A stretch of DNA of 64,000 nucleotides from Carallia brachiata (GCA_021464245.1 JADCRB010000067.1:1581908-1645907), one strand, 5' to 3'. Positions 1 to 12,961 are shown, counted from the stretch's first letter. Notes: generated by a model not told the origin, from the sequence alone. Made by a program: numbers and translations.

Positions 1-41
1 AACAAAAAAAAAAAAAGAACATAAAAGAAAAGAAATCATAC

Positions 42-948
42 CTCAGTCAGTCCTCCTGTAACGACTTCCACTGAAAGAAAGGTTCTTGTTTGATCATCAT
101 TAACGAAAACCTCCCACTTACTAAAATCAATCCAATATCTGCTTCCAACGAAAACACTGCTGTCAAATTCATACTTCAAGAATGCAAATGAAATTCTTCA
201 CACATGTAAAGACTAGAGATGTAATTACCGACCGTTTCTGGAATTGGAGCTTCTGGCGAAGCATTGCAACAACGGAATCAATGTGGTGCACTCGGATAGG
301 TACAGTTCTTCCCAAGCTAATATGAAATTCTCTTCCCAAGGCAATTTGCTCAAGCTTGTCACCATCTCTGCCCAAAACATTGAGTGGAATGTCAGCGTCA
401 ACAACATGGAGACCAGGCACCAAAGATGACACCTTCTTCAACAATAGGGCCACTTCCTTCTTCACCGAAGCCGGTATATAAACTGCAAGCAACAATAATT
501 AAGCAAAGCTCTAAGTCGCACAGCCGATGGCACTTGTATATCTAAAAACAAAGGGCATAGAAGAACCTGGGATGTACACGTGCAAAGCGTAGTTGCCTTC
601 GACATGGGGGAAGCTCCTGACGCGACTAGGCTGAGAAGTTCCCAAGTAATCGGCGAAACCTTCATTGTCAAAACGTCGAACAAATTGTGAGCACAGGAAA
701 AAAAAAAAAAAACTAATTTTCCGAGAACGATTTAAAAAGCGGAAGTTACCGAGAGAGTTGGGAGGCGTAAGAAGAGACAGTGGAGGAGGTGGCAAGGCGA
801 CGGTTGCCGCTTCCGTTTCCGGCGTCGAGACGGCTTTGATCACCGTCTTGGTTGGAGAAGAAGCGTCGGAGTCCGAATCTGAGGAGGCGTCGCCGTATGA
901 GGCTCTCAGAGCTTCCATTCTCCGGAGCAGGGGATACGAGTACGACAT
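42..948 (-). CDS. USB1: USB1-like U6 snRNA 3' phosphodiesterase, 5' part (cut by left edge)
   Basis: Four exons are visible on the minus strand: 948-750, 659-567, 482-233 and 138-42, all with GT-AG borders and matching phases. The last ends at a donor, so the C-terminal exons lie outside the window. The protein starts with an acidic, serine-rich low-complexity stretch, then a conserved block with SFPHVEGNYALHVYIP, then a region containing GREFHISLGR. The HIS tripeptide is the first of the two HxS motifs of the 2H phosphoesterase fold; the second should be in the missing part. Family knowledge: USB1 trims and modifies the 3' end of U6 snRNA in the nucleus. The ATG at 948 gives MSYSYP; a second in-frame ATG ten codons on (MEALRASYGD) may be the true start, as the family often begins there. 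The gene is divergent from the SRS2-like helicase. Confidence 0.85.
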
Positions 949-1193
949 AGAGAGTTGTTTGCCGGTTTAAATTAAAGCTGAAACGGCAACGTTTAATCTG
1001 CTTAACCATCCCAGTTTTGGGCTTAATCGAAGCCCAATTCTTGTAAGGTCAGCCCATCATAATGTACGGCCCATTAGTTCAAACGCCATTTAAAATTTCA
1101 AATCAATCGTGTGCTTCCCGAAGTGGGAGGGAAAAGAAAACTGATCATAAGCTTCGCCTGAATCCCGAAGTCCCAGGCTATTGAGAGCACCGG
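949..1193. promoter_or_regulatory. Bidirectional promoter between USB1-like and SRS2-like genes
   Basis: Only 245 bp separate the two divergent start codons. The stretch carries several GCCCA/TGGGC-type site II-like motifs (GGGCTTAATCGAAGCCC near 1020-1036, AGCCCATC near 1051, GGCCCATTAG near 1068) and no clear TATA box. Site II elements are typical of housekeeping genes active in dividing cells. That both genes share them is inferred from the spacing. Confidence 0.6.
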
Positions 1194-4100
1194 ATGTCAA
1201 AGGAAAGCGATTACTGGGCGCCGCCGCATGCGGCAGCAAGCAAGGCCATCATATCACAGGAACAAAGGGCGCGAATCTCGCAAAACTTGAGTGCCGCCAG
1301 GGCACGCCTTGCTCGCAAACGGCCGCCAGACACCGCCGCCGCCGGTTTTTTCAATCGATATCCACACAAGTAAGCGTTCTCTATTGGACTAGGCCTAAAT
1401 CCCTATTTAATTATTCAGCTTTCGTTGTTTTATTTTTTGTTTCTTTGTGAAATAATTAAGCTAATTGTTTGGTTATGCAACACACGATTAGTTGAGCTAA
1501 TTGCTGTTATTTTCAATTCCGGAGCTAGGGACGGAATGGTAACCGGATCGCCGGCTTCGGTTACTAGCGTCAAAAGAGTTCCTCTTTTGGAGATACCTGT
1601 GAAAACGCCGTCAAGGTCTCACATAAACAGGCTCGAGTCAACAGATTTTAATTTTAGTAGAATTTCATGCAAAAAAGAGAATCTTCCTGTGGAAAACGAG
1701 AGTTCATTGGCTTCTCTTATGACTCCATTGAAAGAACAACCGGAATGTTTGGGTGGTTCAAGCCACTGTTTTTCGACCCCTAACATTCTGGATGACGATT
1801 TTGATGAATCCATCTTGGAAGAGATAGATACTATATGCCAACAGAAGCCTGCTGCAAAATCGGAAATGCAAACTCCAAATAGTTTGGATTCTATGGCTGC
1901 CAGTAAGAATATAGCGACCGAAGGAGCTCTGGACTCGTTGAATATTGAATTAGGATCTACCACAGATGAAAAAGGTTCCTCTCGGGCAATAAAGCCCGAC
2001 AACATGCCTAAGGAGTACTGGAAGTATCTGCAGTCTCTTAATGATAGGCAGCGGGAAGCGGCTTGCAGTGATATTTCAGTTCCCTTGATGATTGTTGCTG
2101 GTCCTGGAAGTGGAAAGGTCTCTTTTTTTCTTTTATTCCTCTCACTTACACACAACTACCGAACTACATACACGTATGCACACAACCAAATGGTCACTCA
2201 TGTTTCAACCTTATCGGTTTTCATATGCCTTCCCACGGTTAGAGCTGAATTTCTGTTTCTTTTCATTTTAGACTTCCACAATGGTTGGGCGTGTTCTGAT
2301 GCTGCTAAGTGAGGTATTGCCGATGTTTAACTTGAAATGGGCTCTCATGTTGTTTTCGTTCCCCCTATGTGCTTGGTTGTTCCTCTTGGTTTGGTTTTTA
2401 AAGGTCGTCTTTCAAATATTTGTCAGGGCATCAGTGCATCAAACATTCTGGCGATGACTTTCACTACAGCTGCTGCATCTGAGATGAGAGATCGCATAGG
2501 AGCTGTTGCCGGGAAGGCAACAGCAAAGAACTTACAATCAGCACATTCCACTCATTTTCTTTGCAGCTTTGTCGTTCACATGCTGAGAAGTATGCATATT
2601 CTAAGATCCTAAAATCTACTCATTTGCTTCTCCGGTATCATCAATTATTTTCCAAGATACTTGAAAGCAGCAGTTGGGGAGCTGTTCTTCCTCTTATGAT
2701 AACATTGTAGTTTTAGTTGTGACAGTTGCAAATCGTTTGTTCATAGTTGTTATGGATTCATCAAATGTTTGTATGTCTAAATCAAAATGTAAAAGCCTTG
2801 ACTTAATTTTAGCTGGCTATTGTTGTTCTAGTAATTCTGTGAGTAACAGTGGTCCACATAATAGGTTAGGGCGCACATCAGAGTTCTTGATATATGGACA
2901 TGGGCATCAGAGAAGAGCAATCATTGAGGCAGTGCGCCTATTTGAAAAGGAAAAGGGTGGTCTACAAAATCTTGATGCCTGCAAATCTGCGGAAGGTTCT
3001 AATGGTATAATGCCCCCAGAATATTTCAGAGACAAATCAAAAAAATGGCAAAAGTTTGTGACTCAGGTCAGCAGTTGTCAACTAAATTATTTCTGTGGCA
3101 TTATGCTACTGGTTTTATATATCTAATATTTCTTTTAAAGGTTAACTTACTTAAGTATCCTTTTTGATAGTTACTTTCTCATAATTCAGCATTTTGCATC
3201 CCTCTTGTTCATTGTGTACATTATAAGAGTTGCCAGGGACATAGGTTTTTACCCCTGCACCAAGGGCGTGATAACTCTTCTTCTTCTTTTTTTTTCCCCG
3301 TGTTTTTTTGTCTCATGAAGCTACTGGAGTTGTTCCTTTCTCTTCTTACATAAGCAAGCATGGTTTGTGACACCTGTTCGTGCTCCATTCCAGGCTAAAG
3401 CTTCAGGGAAGACTCCAGCAGACTTCCGTAAAATGGGCGATGATACAGGAGTAAGCTGAGAAATCGATCACCCAGATAACGTTTTTGTAATTTCTCCTTG
3501 ATAGTTATGTTTCTTGCATCTGGCACTGAATCAGGCAGCAATACTTGGGAACTACAATGACATATTAGCGTCTTGTAATGCACTGGACTACCATGATTTA
3601 ATCAGCTGTTCTGTCAGGTTGCTCGGGGAATTTCCTGAAGGTTAATATCATCCAGTTGTTCTTAATGTACGCTACTGATTCATTTATTACTAAAATATCA
3701 ACAATAACATAACATGCAATTCAGTATTTAGGGAGTGCCAGGAAACATGGAAAGCTATTGTCATTGATGAGTTTCAGGACACAAGCTCCATGCAATACGG
3801 TCTTTTGAGAGTTGTTGCTTCTCACAAACGCTTAACCATCGTCGGTGATGATGATCAGGTCCAGTTTCCCCTCAACGGAGGTTCTTTTAGTGCTTCTGAG
3901 TTGTCCTCATTAAATATTCTTTTGTCAATATTAAAATGATGCGCTTATTTCTACAGTCCATTTTTAGTTTCAATGGAGCTGACATCTCTGGGTTTGACTC
4001 ATTTCGTCTAGATTTTCCAAATTACAAAGAGGTCTGCCATCTGCCCTGTCCTTTGGTTGTGATGGTTTCTGACTGTTGTATTTACTCCATTAATTCTCTA

Positions 4101-4951
4101 ATAAGCATTAAAATCTGAAAATCCGCCACTAAAAGTGTTTCTCAGGTATCAGATTTCTAATGCCACTCACACTAGTAGAGATTTAAAATCTTTTGAGAAT
4201 TTGTGACTCAGATCAGGCTCAACAAAAATTATCGGTCCACGCGCTATATTGTGGAGGCTGCATCTTCTCTTATTCAAAATAATATGAAAAGATTCCAATC
4301 TAAGGATGTTCTCACTGATAATTCTTCTGGATCTAAGGTACTATAGTATATGTATGCACTTTATCTCTACCAGTATTTTCTATGCCTTCTGTTCCTTTTA
4401 TTTCCTGTTGGGAACTAAGTTTCTGCTTGGTTTCTCCAAACTGCACAGATAACCATCAAAGAGTGTCAGAATGAGCATGCACAATGTTCATTTGTCATTG
4501 ACAAGATCTTGGAAACTGCATCCAATGGTTCACCTTCTAAATCCTGTTATGGCAATATTGCCATTCTTTATCGGAGGCAGGTCAAACTTACTTTCCATAG
4601 TTAAAGTCCATGAAACCAAATCATTGCGTATTTATGATCCACAATGATGGCTGTTATTTATTCCGCAGGTATCAGGAAAAGTGTTCCAATTAGCATTTCG
4701 TGACAGGAAAATACCATTCAACGTTCATGGTGTGGCCTTTTATAGAAAAAAGGTTGCCTATGCTCACATCTTTTAATTAGCTTAAATGCCTATAATTGTT
4801 GAACAAGTTGGCTACGAATATATTGCTTATGATTTTTCCCCTACAAATATCTCTTACTTTTCTGAGTGTTATAATACACAGAGATGATAGTAATAGGCTT
4901 AAGGTATTACATTATGCCAATGGGGTCTGTGAAACTGAAGTTCCCACTTGC

Positions 4952-4997
<46 letters not shown>

Positions 4998-7900
4998 TTG
5001 TCTTTTCTTCTGCTACATAGCTTCACACTTTGGTTTGGGAGAGCATGAGAAATCTGCTGGCTTGCCATCACTGCTATGAATTTTCTTCAATTTACAAACC
5101 AAGTCTTTCTTTCTTGCATAATCAGGGGAAAAATATAAAAATGAAGTGACAGGTCAACATCAATGGTGTTTCCATCCTAGCTCAATCCTATGCTGGCATG
5201 ATAATTTGAATGGTTCCTAGCTTGCTTAGAATATGAAGGACCACATCTGAAAAGCAATCATACTCAAGGTTTTTACTTGTGTTGTTAGTCAACTTACTAA
5301 TTTTGTGCTGTTGCCAATATGGAAGCTACAACCGCAGATATAACCTTGCACCTAAATGTTATCTCCATTTAGTGTAATCTTCGATGATCTTCAAGATTCA
5401 TGTCAACAAAACAAGCTAAGTTATTGGTTGTTGACTAAGCACTTGCTGTTCCACTAGGTGGTTAAAGCAATCATTGCTATGCTTAGAACAACACTGCCAG
5501 GTTGCGATGATGGTCCGTATCGTCAAGTTTTTAAGGCCCTGCTTCCCTTTGACAAGGAGGAAAAGAAGAGGGTAGATGCCTATTTATGCTAATTATTTTG
5601 CTCACTAGTTCTCGTTCTCGTGAATTTATTGCATCATATCTCCAGTTCATGAGTGTATTTCATCAAGATTTCTCATCTTTCATTTTTTCAGGTTATTGAC
5701 CACATTGACAAAATATCAACCATTAGAAAGTGCAGCTTCATATTTGCTGCCAACGATATCTTTAACACAAAGATTTCTGGTACCTTCAAGAGGTTTTTGC
5801 TTCTCAAATTTTCTGAACATTTGCATGCAAGATCAGAAATCCCCAACATTTTATGTCTGAGCAAATTTCCCACTGATTTTTTGATATCTTTATGTTATAA
5901 TCTGGTAAAAGGAACATAGCATTACATGGTAACAAAACAATGACATAGTAAACTGAAAATTTGGCATAACATAATTATGTCTCTGAGCTCTGTTGTGTGA
6001 CTTATGCGGCATTACTTTCTTATACCTAATCTATTTTCTTTATTGTAGGAGTCAACTTACCCAGGGACGCAAGGTGTTGTCAACACTAGAGATGATATCA
6101 AAACTTGTTCACAGGGTAATCTAGCAGACATTTAAATCAAAACTTATTATTTGTGGAATTATAAACGGAGGTTATAGTTATTTTGTTATTTGGATGTCTA
6201 CTTACTAAAAAATTGAAGAAAATCAACTGCATCCTTTTCCTGTGACCTTAGGAAACCATCAAAGTATTACAACTTCACTTGATTTTATTTAAGTTTTGCC
6301 GTATGGCAAAAATTCTGTGTTCCCAAGTGATTTAAGTAGTCTCCGCTAGAATTTAAAAACAGTAGAAAGATGAAGTTAGATTTCCACGATCATTTTACTT
6401 CACTTGAGTTGCTTAATCTAACTACACAACATTTACAGGAACAGTCAATTTCGGCTGTCATAACTTCAGTGGCAAATTTGATCCCTCAGGTCTGCATACC
6501 TTTATCCATTCTTTGAGTCAATTTCTCCAGCGGCTAAAAAATTTGCAATTCTCTGCAAAGGATTGTACATTGAAGGCCTGTTTCTGGTTTCTTTAACACT
6601 ATTCATGGTTTCTTTATAGCGGCATTTATTCATTCATTTATGGCTTTAAATTTTAGAAATACCTTCTTGAGCAAAGAGCAGTGGTTGATGCTGATGGAGG
6701 CAAATTGCTCAATGAAGACAATGACCTCAGATCTGTAAGTTTTCTCCTGTTGAAGCAATTTTGTTAATAGCTGCAGCTTAATTGATGGATAACATTTTTC
6801 TATTCTGTTGTTCTCCTATAAACATTGGCGCTGCTATAGAGATTATAATAGAGACATTGATGTATGCCTCTTGCAAAGGGATAGAAGATCTACATCCTTG
6901 TTTTCACTGCAGATGGAATTCTACTATTCATCACTGCAACTGTACTTGGTGGCTAGAATAGATAATCTGCTAATCACACTTGCACAGGAAAATGGAATTA
7001 CTATCTGGATCATAAAAACTAGTTGATGCAAGCATTTCAAAAAGCAGAAAAATGTGAATCTTCTCACTCTTGTGCAAACTTTGTTTTTGTGTTCCCCTGT
7101 TTCAGTGCATCCATGTTACGTCTACATCATACAAATTTGAATGTGATGGGAACTGGTTAAACCTCTTGCAGGTTATTCAGTATTTGTTGGATGATGTATC
7201 TGATTTTTTGTCTGTGCAATTTGCCGGGAAACAAGAAGAGAATGGCATTGTAGAAGGAGGGCAAGGCTGCATTAATTCACTCAAACATTTTATTGACTAC
7301 ATAACAGACCGTGAGAAGGAAAATTTTCGATCTCGGAGACAGGATAATAAAAATTCTATTACCTTGACTACGATTCATCAGGTTTCTTCCCCATTGAATC
7401 AGCGCTCACTGTCAGTGCTTATGAGGCTTATAACACTATTCATCTGCCTTTTTTCCTTCTTTTTTTAACTTGCAGTCAAAAGGCTTAGAATGGGATGTTG
7501 TTTTCATTGTAAAGGTACTTGACTCCAATTATTTACTAATTCTGCTTGATTTGAAATGACAGGCTGCACGACCTTTTTTTTTTTTTTTGAGACGACTAGT
7601 TCATAGCATTTTGCATTATGATTTGTCTTTATTATTGTTGTCAAGACATTTGTGGGGAATCTTTTGCATTCATGTTCCTTGTTCGCATTGTGCAACTGGG
7701 CCAGGACATTGTATTACCACTGACGAAATGACTTGTTAACAAAGCTTATACTTCATGCATAACTGCTTGACTTTAACTCCTTGCCACCGATGTTGGCCTC
7801 ATTCAAAAGCAATGTTGATAAAAAAGGTGTTTTCAACACATAGTTTGATGCAAGGCTTTGTTCTTTCCATATTCAAAATTTAGTCACTAATCCATGGTCT

Positions 7901-9990
7901 AGTTCCACAGGCAAATGAAACTGAGATTCCTTTGTTGCATGAATTTAATGGGATTACAAGGGACAATGGAGCCTTAATTGAGGTAAGCATGGTCTGCTTT
8001 ACACAAAATGGTTTTGCTGTGATGCTTAACCAATCATCTTCGGATGAATTCTTAGGAGGAACGGCGTTTGTTATATGTTGCAATGACTCGTGCTCGAAAG
8101 AAGCTCTTCATTCTCTATATTGCAATGGATTCTAATTGGCAGGTTCGGTTATGTTCCAATTCTTTTGCTGATTTTTTTTTTTATATTATTTAATTAGCTT
8201 TTAAGTAACAACTGAAAATCTCTTCAGATGCTTCAACCATCGCGATTCCTTAAAGAGATTCCAGATCCCCTTAGGGAGATTCAGGTGCACATTGCTTCTT
8301 TCATCTAATAATAGCTGCATGCCTACCTAGTATCTAAGCCTAACTTATCTATCTTTCTTATGTGCTTATTCATCTATACCTGACTCTGCATTGTAATGTG
8401 TCTAGCTTATATTTGTCATCCTGTTCGACTTTGAAATACATTAATCTATACCAATGACAGGCTGAAATATGTCTGCAAGATTTGCAAATAAAGCATCAAG
8501 ATGGTCCAAAAGATATTGCTGAGCTTGCGACTGATTCACCAAGGGAAGAGCAGGCTTCAGAAATAGAAAAGCCAAATGGTTTCCTGAAGGAAAAAACTGA
8601 TGAGGGATCAAAAGTCTCCATGGAACAAATGGATGCATGCAATGGGAATATTTTCTTAAGAAGGTTTTCCTTCTTATTGCCTCAAGTTGTTTGAAGAAGC
8701 CATTCACTGGTTTATATTAATTTATTTGAAATAACCTTCAATTGTTGTCTTGCTCACTGTATCATAGATTTGCTGTGGAGGAAAGATCAGTTGTGTCCCA
8801 CTTATTCCATCAATGGGCCAAGAAGCAAGCATTCCAAAATCCTAAGAGGTTACTTAACAAGGTAACATTTTTATTCTAGCTAACCAAGTTTTTGCCAGTT
8901 CTGTCCAGTTATGAGTTTTTCTTAAGCTTTTGGTAGGGAGCTAAATCAGTCTTCAGTGAGTTGCTGTTGTGCTTAAATGTTCTCTTTGTTGTTTTCACAT
9001 TTGTAACTTCAGTTAGGACAGCTTTAACATTCATAAAGCGCCTTCGAGTGTTGCCCAGTTGTTCCAAAATCGGTCATGGTATATTGGTTCTTATTTACAG
9101 GTTGGTTTTGTCATTGATGAACGTCTGATCATCAAGAAAAACAAACACAAGGTGATACAATTCGTCTTGTTGTATTCTAAGAAAACTTAATCTCTTATCC
9201 TCTCTATTTTCAACATGTTTCCATCCATTGAAATATCGGGCTGCCTTATGCGTTCTCATCTAAAATTAATGATGTAGCTACTACATAATTTTGCAGGATG
9301 TTTTGCGCGCACTGAAGTCTTGCTTGACCTCTGATGAAGCATTTCAATATGCAGAATATGTAAGCATATCAGCCATTTGTTTTCTCAAAGATCATCTGTG
9401 GTCTTTTGACTGCATTCGATCGAGAAGGAAAGTATTTTGTTGATTTTTCTTCCTGCTTGGCATGCCCTGATTAATTAAAATGGGTTGACCTTCATAAGTA
9501 GTGTATGACCGTATGAGTTGCTGGATTTTGGTTACCAGATAGTAATTCTTCTCATGTAGGTGCTAAGATGGGAGCAAATTCCAGCGGACAAGCGTGCACA
9601 TTTGATGCGGGAGAAACAGGTTTGTAATTAGCTTGTACCATCTCTACTCCAATCTTGCCTGATATTAAGGACATTGCTTTTTTTTATGTTCCAAGTTCTT
9701 CCTTTTTTCCCTGTTTGAAATTTCTTAATTTGTTTCGTACCAGGAGCATTTTCAGAAATTAAGGATAGAGAATTCGATGAGTTCATCAGCACCAACATCT
9801 AAACAGGTAAACTTTATCTTCAGTGGATAAATAACTCAGTTCAGTCAAGGTCTAATTTCTCTGCTTACCTAAGTAATGGTTTATCCTGTCACATTGGCAG
9901 ATCGCATATCTGCAAAATTTAGGATGCACCGTGCCCCCTACATCTCGCCTCCATGCTTGCCGTTTGATTGAGCAATACAAGTCGCTGTAA
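1194..9990 (+). CDS. SRS2: SRS2/UvrD-type ATP-dependent DNA helicase (29 exons, one frame break)
   Basis: Superfamily 1A 3'-5' helicase, like the plant SRS2 protein; yeast Srs2 removes Rad51 from single strands and limits recombination. Exons: 1194-1369, 1529-2117, 2272-2313, 2427-2589, 2865-3066, 3394-3450, 3535-3640, 3725-3858, 3957-4031, 4212-4337, 4449-4580, 4669-4752, 5458-5571, 5692-5792, 6049-6115, 6439-6489, 6657-6734, 7172-7381, 7476-7514, 7911-7982, 8056-8142, 8228-8284, 8461-8663, 8768-8861, 9101-9151, 9297-9359, 9560-9619, 9744-9806, 9901-9990. Motifs in order: Q-motif LNDRQREAA, Walker A GPGSGKT (exons 2/3), [41 protein letters not shown]. All phases agree except exon 4, which lacks one base near 2528 (AAGAA where AAGGAA is expected). 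With that base the protein would be about 1128 residues, near the family length. As written the frame is lost. Confidence 0.9.
4954..4993. repeat. (AT)n microsatellite in intron 12 of the SRS2-like gene
   Basis: An uninterrupted AT dinucleotide run of about 40 bp, inside the 705 bp intron between 4752 and 5458. Its length is likely to be polymorphic. Confidence 0.95.
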
Positions 9991-10959
9991 TCACCGCATC
10001 GATGGCAAATATAAGTTCGTCCATTGGCACATAAATGTAAACGACACTGATTTGATAATTTATTGAAATAAGTTGTCATAATAAATAAATAAAATTATTT
10101 CTGGCGTTGAATCAACATCAATGCTTTGTTTGGTTTGTGAGAAAAATATATGAAAAGAAAATGATTTGAAAAAAAATATTATCATTACACTTTTATTTTT
10201 TTATAATTTTTTTTCATAACTTTCTTATCAATTTAAACAATCTAATTTTTTTACAATTTCTTTCTCATAAATTATTATTTATTTTTTTCACATTATTTTT
10301 TTTACATAACTTTCTCATCAATCTAAACAATATAATTTTTTTATTTTTATTTTTTCATAACTTTCTTTTTTACATTTTCTCATAAAATTTTAGATACCAA
10401 ATTCAAATGGGCTATCAATACGGTCAACTATATTTTTCAAACTTATGCAAGCTACCCTTTCTACCCCCTGGGGTTTGGCCCTAATGCTCTGGTTAGGTCG
10501 GCAATCGCAAGCCTGAACGTCGTCTTCGTTTGAAAATTTCTCGAATTCTGAATTCTGTTTTTATCAATTTCGTATTTCATACATAGCTCCATAATTAGAG
10601 TTGTAGGTAGAATCAATCCCTAATTTAGGGGATTAAATGTAGAAATGTGTATTACTGTGTTTTAGATTTACTAATACTGCAATCGAATTAAAAAAAATCT
10701 ACTCAAATCTAGTAAAGAAAAGTGATAGGTCTGTCTTTTAGAATAGTTAAATGAAAACGTTAATTGTTTCAATGCTGGCCTTGGTTTAAAAAAAAAAAAA
10801 AAAAAAAAATAGAGTCAGTCCACAAAGAACTAAATGATTTTTAAAGGAATAATGTAGGTGAACACTGATTGGGTAAGGTTTTGGTAGGAATCCGACAAAA
10901 TCTTGCATGGTGTGTTTTGGGCTTGTCTTCCAATCCAAGTTTCAAACCGAAAACTATCC
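9991..10959. other. AT-rich spacer with a MITE-like element
   Basis: No coding region is seen. From about 10,121 to 10,405 the sequence is built of T-rich segments, with the motif 'ataactttct(c/t)atcaat(c/t)taaacaat' repeated at about 10,217, 10,309 and, partly, 10,363. Its ends (tgtttggtttgtgagaaaaa; ttctcataaaattttagataccaaa) look inverted, as in a small non-autonomous DNA element. A 24-base poly-A tract lies at 10,788-10,811. Confidence 0.45.
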
Positions 10960-11100
10960 AACAAATCATCAGTTGGGCCGAGGCTCGAAGTCTACAGCCC
11001 CAATGTTACCCAGTAGCCTCGCTTAAACGCAGCCCATCAAGCTTTCTCGTACCGCCGGCGGCCCCAACGGAACACATAAACCCTAGATCTGGCCCTATAA
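10960..11100 (+). promoter_or_regulatory. Site II + telo-box promoter of a ribosome-biogenesis type
   Basis: The order is TGGGCC (about 10,974), AGCCCA (about 11,031), telo-box AAACCCTAG (11,079) and a TATA-like CTATAAAT (11,094). In plants this combination marks genes for ribosomal proteins and snoRNA clusters. No ribosomal-protein reading frame follows, and the ORFs downstream are short and unlike any protein I know. A non-coding transcript starting near 11,120 and spliced after CACTGA (donor GTAATC, 11,374) is plausible but inferred. Confidence 0.5.
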
Positions 11101-11804
11101 ATTCTTATCTACCAACTGTAATTTCTCATCGTAAGCGCGAGACCTTCCTCGAAAGAGTGAGACAGACAGACAGAGTGTGCGTGCGTTTTTGAGTTTGTGT
11201 TATTCGTTTGTTTCATTTGTTTTGTTGTTTTTTTTTTTAATTCAGTGTTTGTGTTTTGTTGGGGGAGAATTTGGAGGTTACGATGAGGATTCGCAGCTCC
11301 CTCTTCTGAATTCATTTCAGTTGAAGAGATCGGCTGGCAGAATCGAACCTATGACTTTTAATTGCCACCACTGAGTAATCTCTTTTCCCATACATATTTT
11401 AATTTTCTCAATGATCTGCTGAATTTTGTTGTTGATTACCGAAGTTTTAAACTAAACTGGTTTGTGTTAGATTATGTTGGGCGGCCGAATGGTAGATAAG
11501 GATGAAGCAAATGACTAAATCCAACACTTGATCTGAGATTCATGTCAAAGTGAATGTTAAAATTGTCGTTCGACTTCTGAATCTGCACTGCTCTATTTCA
11601 TTATTACTATCCATTTCAATTTTCAACCTGATTTATCATTTGCTATTTTTCTTGTATCGCGGATTTCAAATTTTCAGAGTAACGATTTATGGATTATAGC
11701 AATAAGAGCTTAGTAAATCGGATGATATTGAGACAAATCCATTGGTGTAAATTTGGTTTTTGGTCAGCGGAGTTGCCCCGCGTGGTAAAAATAATTGTCG
11801 TTGG

Positions 11805-11902
11805 ATCATCATGTGATGAGAATCGGAAAAATCTTAGGACACCTTCCTACATAGCCTTTTTACAGCTATGGATGAGAATGAACGTTCCGTTCTGATGATG
11901 AT
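11805..11902 (+). ncRNA. Candidate C/D-box snoRNA 1
   Basis: A perfect C box GTGATGA (11,813-11,819) and a D box CTGA (11,892-11,895) are closed by a terminal stem, ATCATCA (11,805-11,811) with TGATGAT (11,896-11,902). This is the kink-turn layout of C/D snoRNAs, which guide 2'-O-methylation. The spacing between boxes, about 72 nt, is usual for the class. I could not match the sequence before the D box to an rRNA target. The stem lies in a GAT repeat, so chance pairing is possible; the upstream telo-box promoter favours a real gene. Confidence 0.35.
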
Positions 11903-12063
11903 GATGTTGATAAGCTTTGTGTTTACTTTGCCTTTTTTGTTTATGTTGCATTTAAAGGCATACACATTTTGTGTGCATTGTATGTGTTATGTTCGGCATG
12001 GTTGAGGAATGCCGGTTGCCAATTGTGTGTCTTTGCATGTTAATTGCTATCTAATTGATAGAT

Positions 12064-12175
12064 AGATCGCAATGACGACCTCTAAAATTCAAGCTCAACA
12101 GACCGGATGGCAGGCTTTCTCTCATTTTTTGTTGAGAAGTTTGCGTGTCGACGACCCCGCTGAACTGAGCGATCT
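12064..12175 (+). ncRNA. Candidate C/D-box snoRNA 2
   Basis: A perfect 7 bp terminal stem, AGATCGC (12,064-12,070) with GCGATCT (12,169-12,175), directly flanks a C-box-like ATGACGA (12,072-12,078; one change from RTGATGA) and a D box CTGA (12,165-12,168). The stem is not simple sequence, so it is more persuasive than the one in candidate 1. It lies 250 nt downstream of candidate 1 on the same strand. The rRNA target was not identified. Confidence 0.38.
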
Positions 12176-12961
12176 CTTTATCGGCTATTTTGGTTAAGGC
12201 GTATTTTAATTTTGTTTGATAGTAAGTGGTAACGGTTTTTTTGGGCCTTGTTTTTGGGTTGAAGATCTATGGTAGATCTGGTTCCTTTTTCTCTAGACAA
12301 ATGATCAAAACAATTTTCTGAAATAAAATGAATTTCTGCATTACTGAATGTTAGGTTTCGAAAGCTATGGATATTGTTTTTTCAGCATAAAAAAAGGTGA
12401 ACTCTATATATGTACACACACTCTTGTAGATCAACCACTAAACCTCCCTACAAACACACCCAAACATTGGGTGGGTTCCCCCATATTTTGTTCTCAAATG
12501 TGAGCATGAAATTTGTTTTCCATAACTTAGGCAGTGGTAATGCATATGTAGAATTCATAATGCATTTGTTGGATCACTACTCAAGCTTCCATCTTGCGTG
12601 TGGTAAGTATGTATGTGCTCTGTTGTATCAAAAAACTATCCATAGAGAACTAGGAAATTTTGTTGTCCAGTTCTCAATCACTTATATTAGAGGAGGTCCA
12701 TCATTGACGTGGAAGATTTTTGCACAAAAGGAAGTTCCTATTTAATCCCCAGTCACACTTTTTTTGGGAGGAGATGCATTGTGGGTTGGCTCTACGTCGC
12801 TACTGTATGATACAAAGTTGCTGGGCAGAATGAGAATTTGGGTCCTATAACCATCCAAGATGACACTCGAAACTGGAAGGATAAACCCACACGTTGGATT
12901 GCCAAGCTACAAGTCCCACGACACAGGAGCTGGATTCTTTAAAAACCCAAGGTCGCGGGGT
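12176..12961. other. Spacer without recognised features
   Basis: The only longer ORF, 12,410-12,745 plus (111 codons), resembles nothing I know and has no neighbouring exon signals. I see no repeat or RNA structure that I can support here. Confidence 0.5.

Noticed and set aside
11500..11535. AGGATGA ... CTGA as a third C/D snoRNA
   Set aside because: The flanks do not pair, and the C box has a mismatch.
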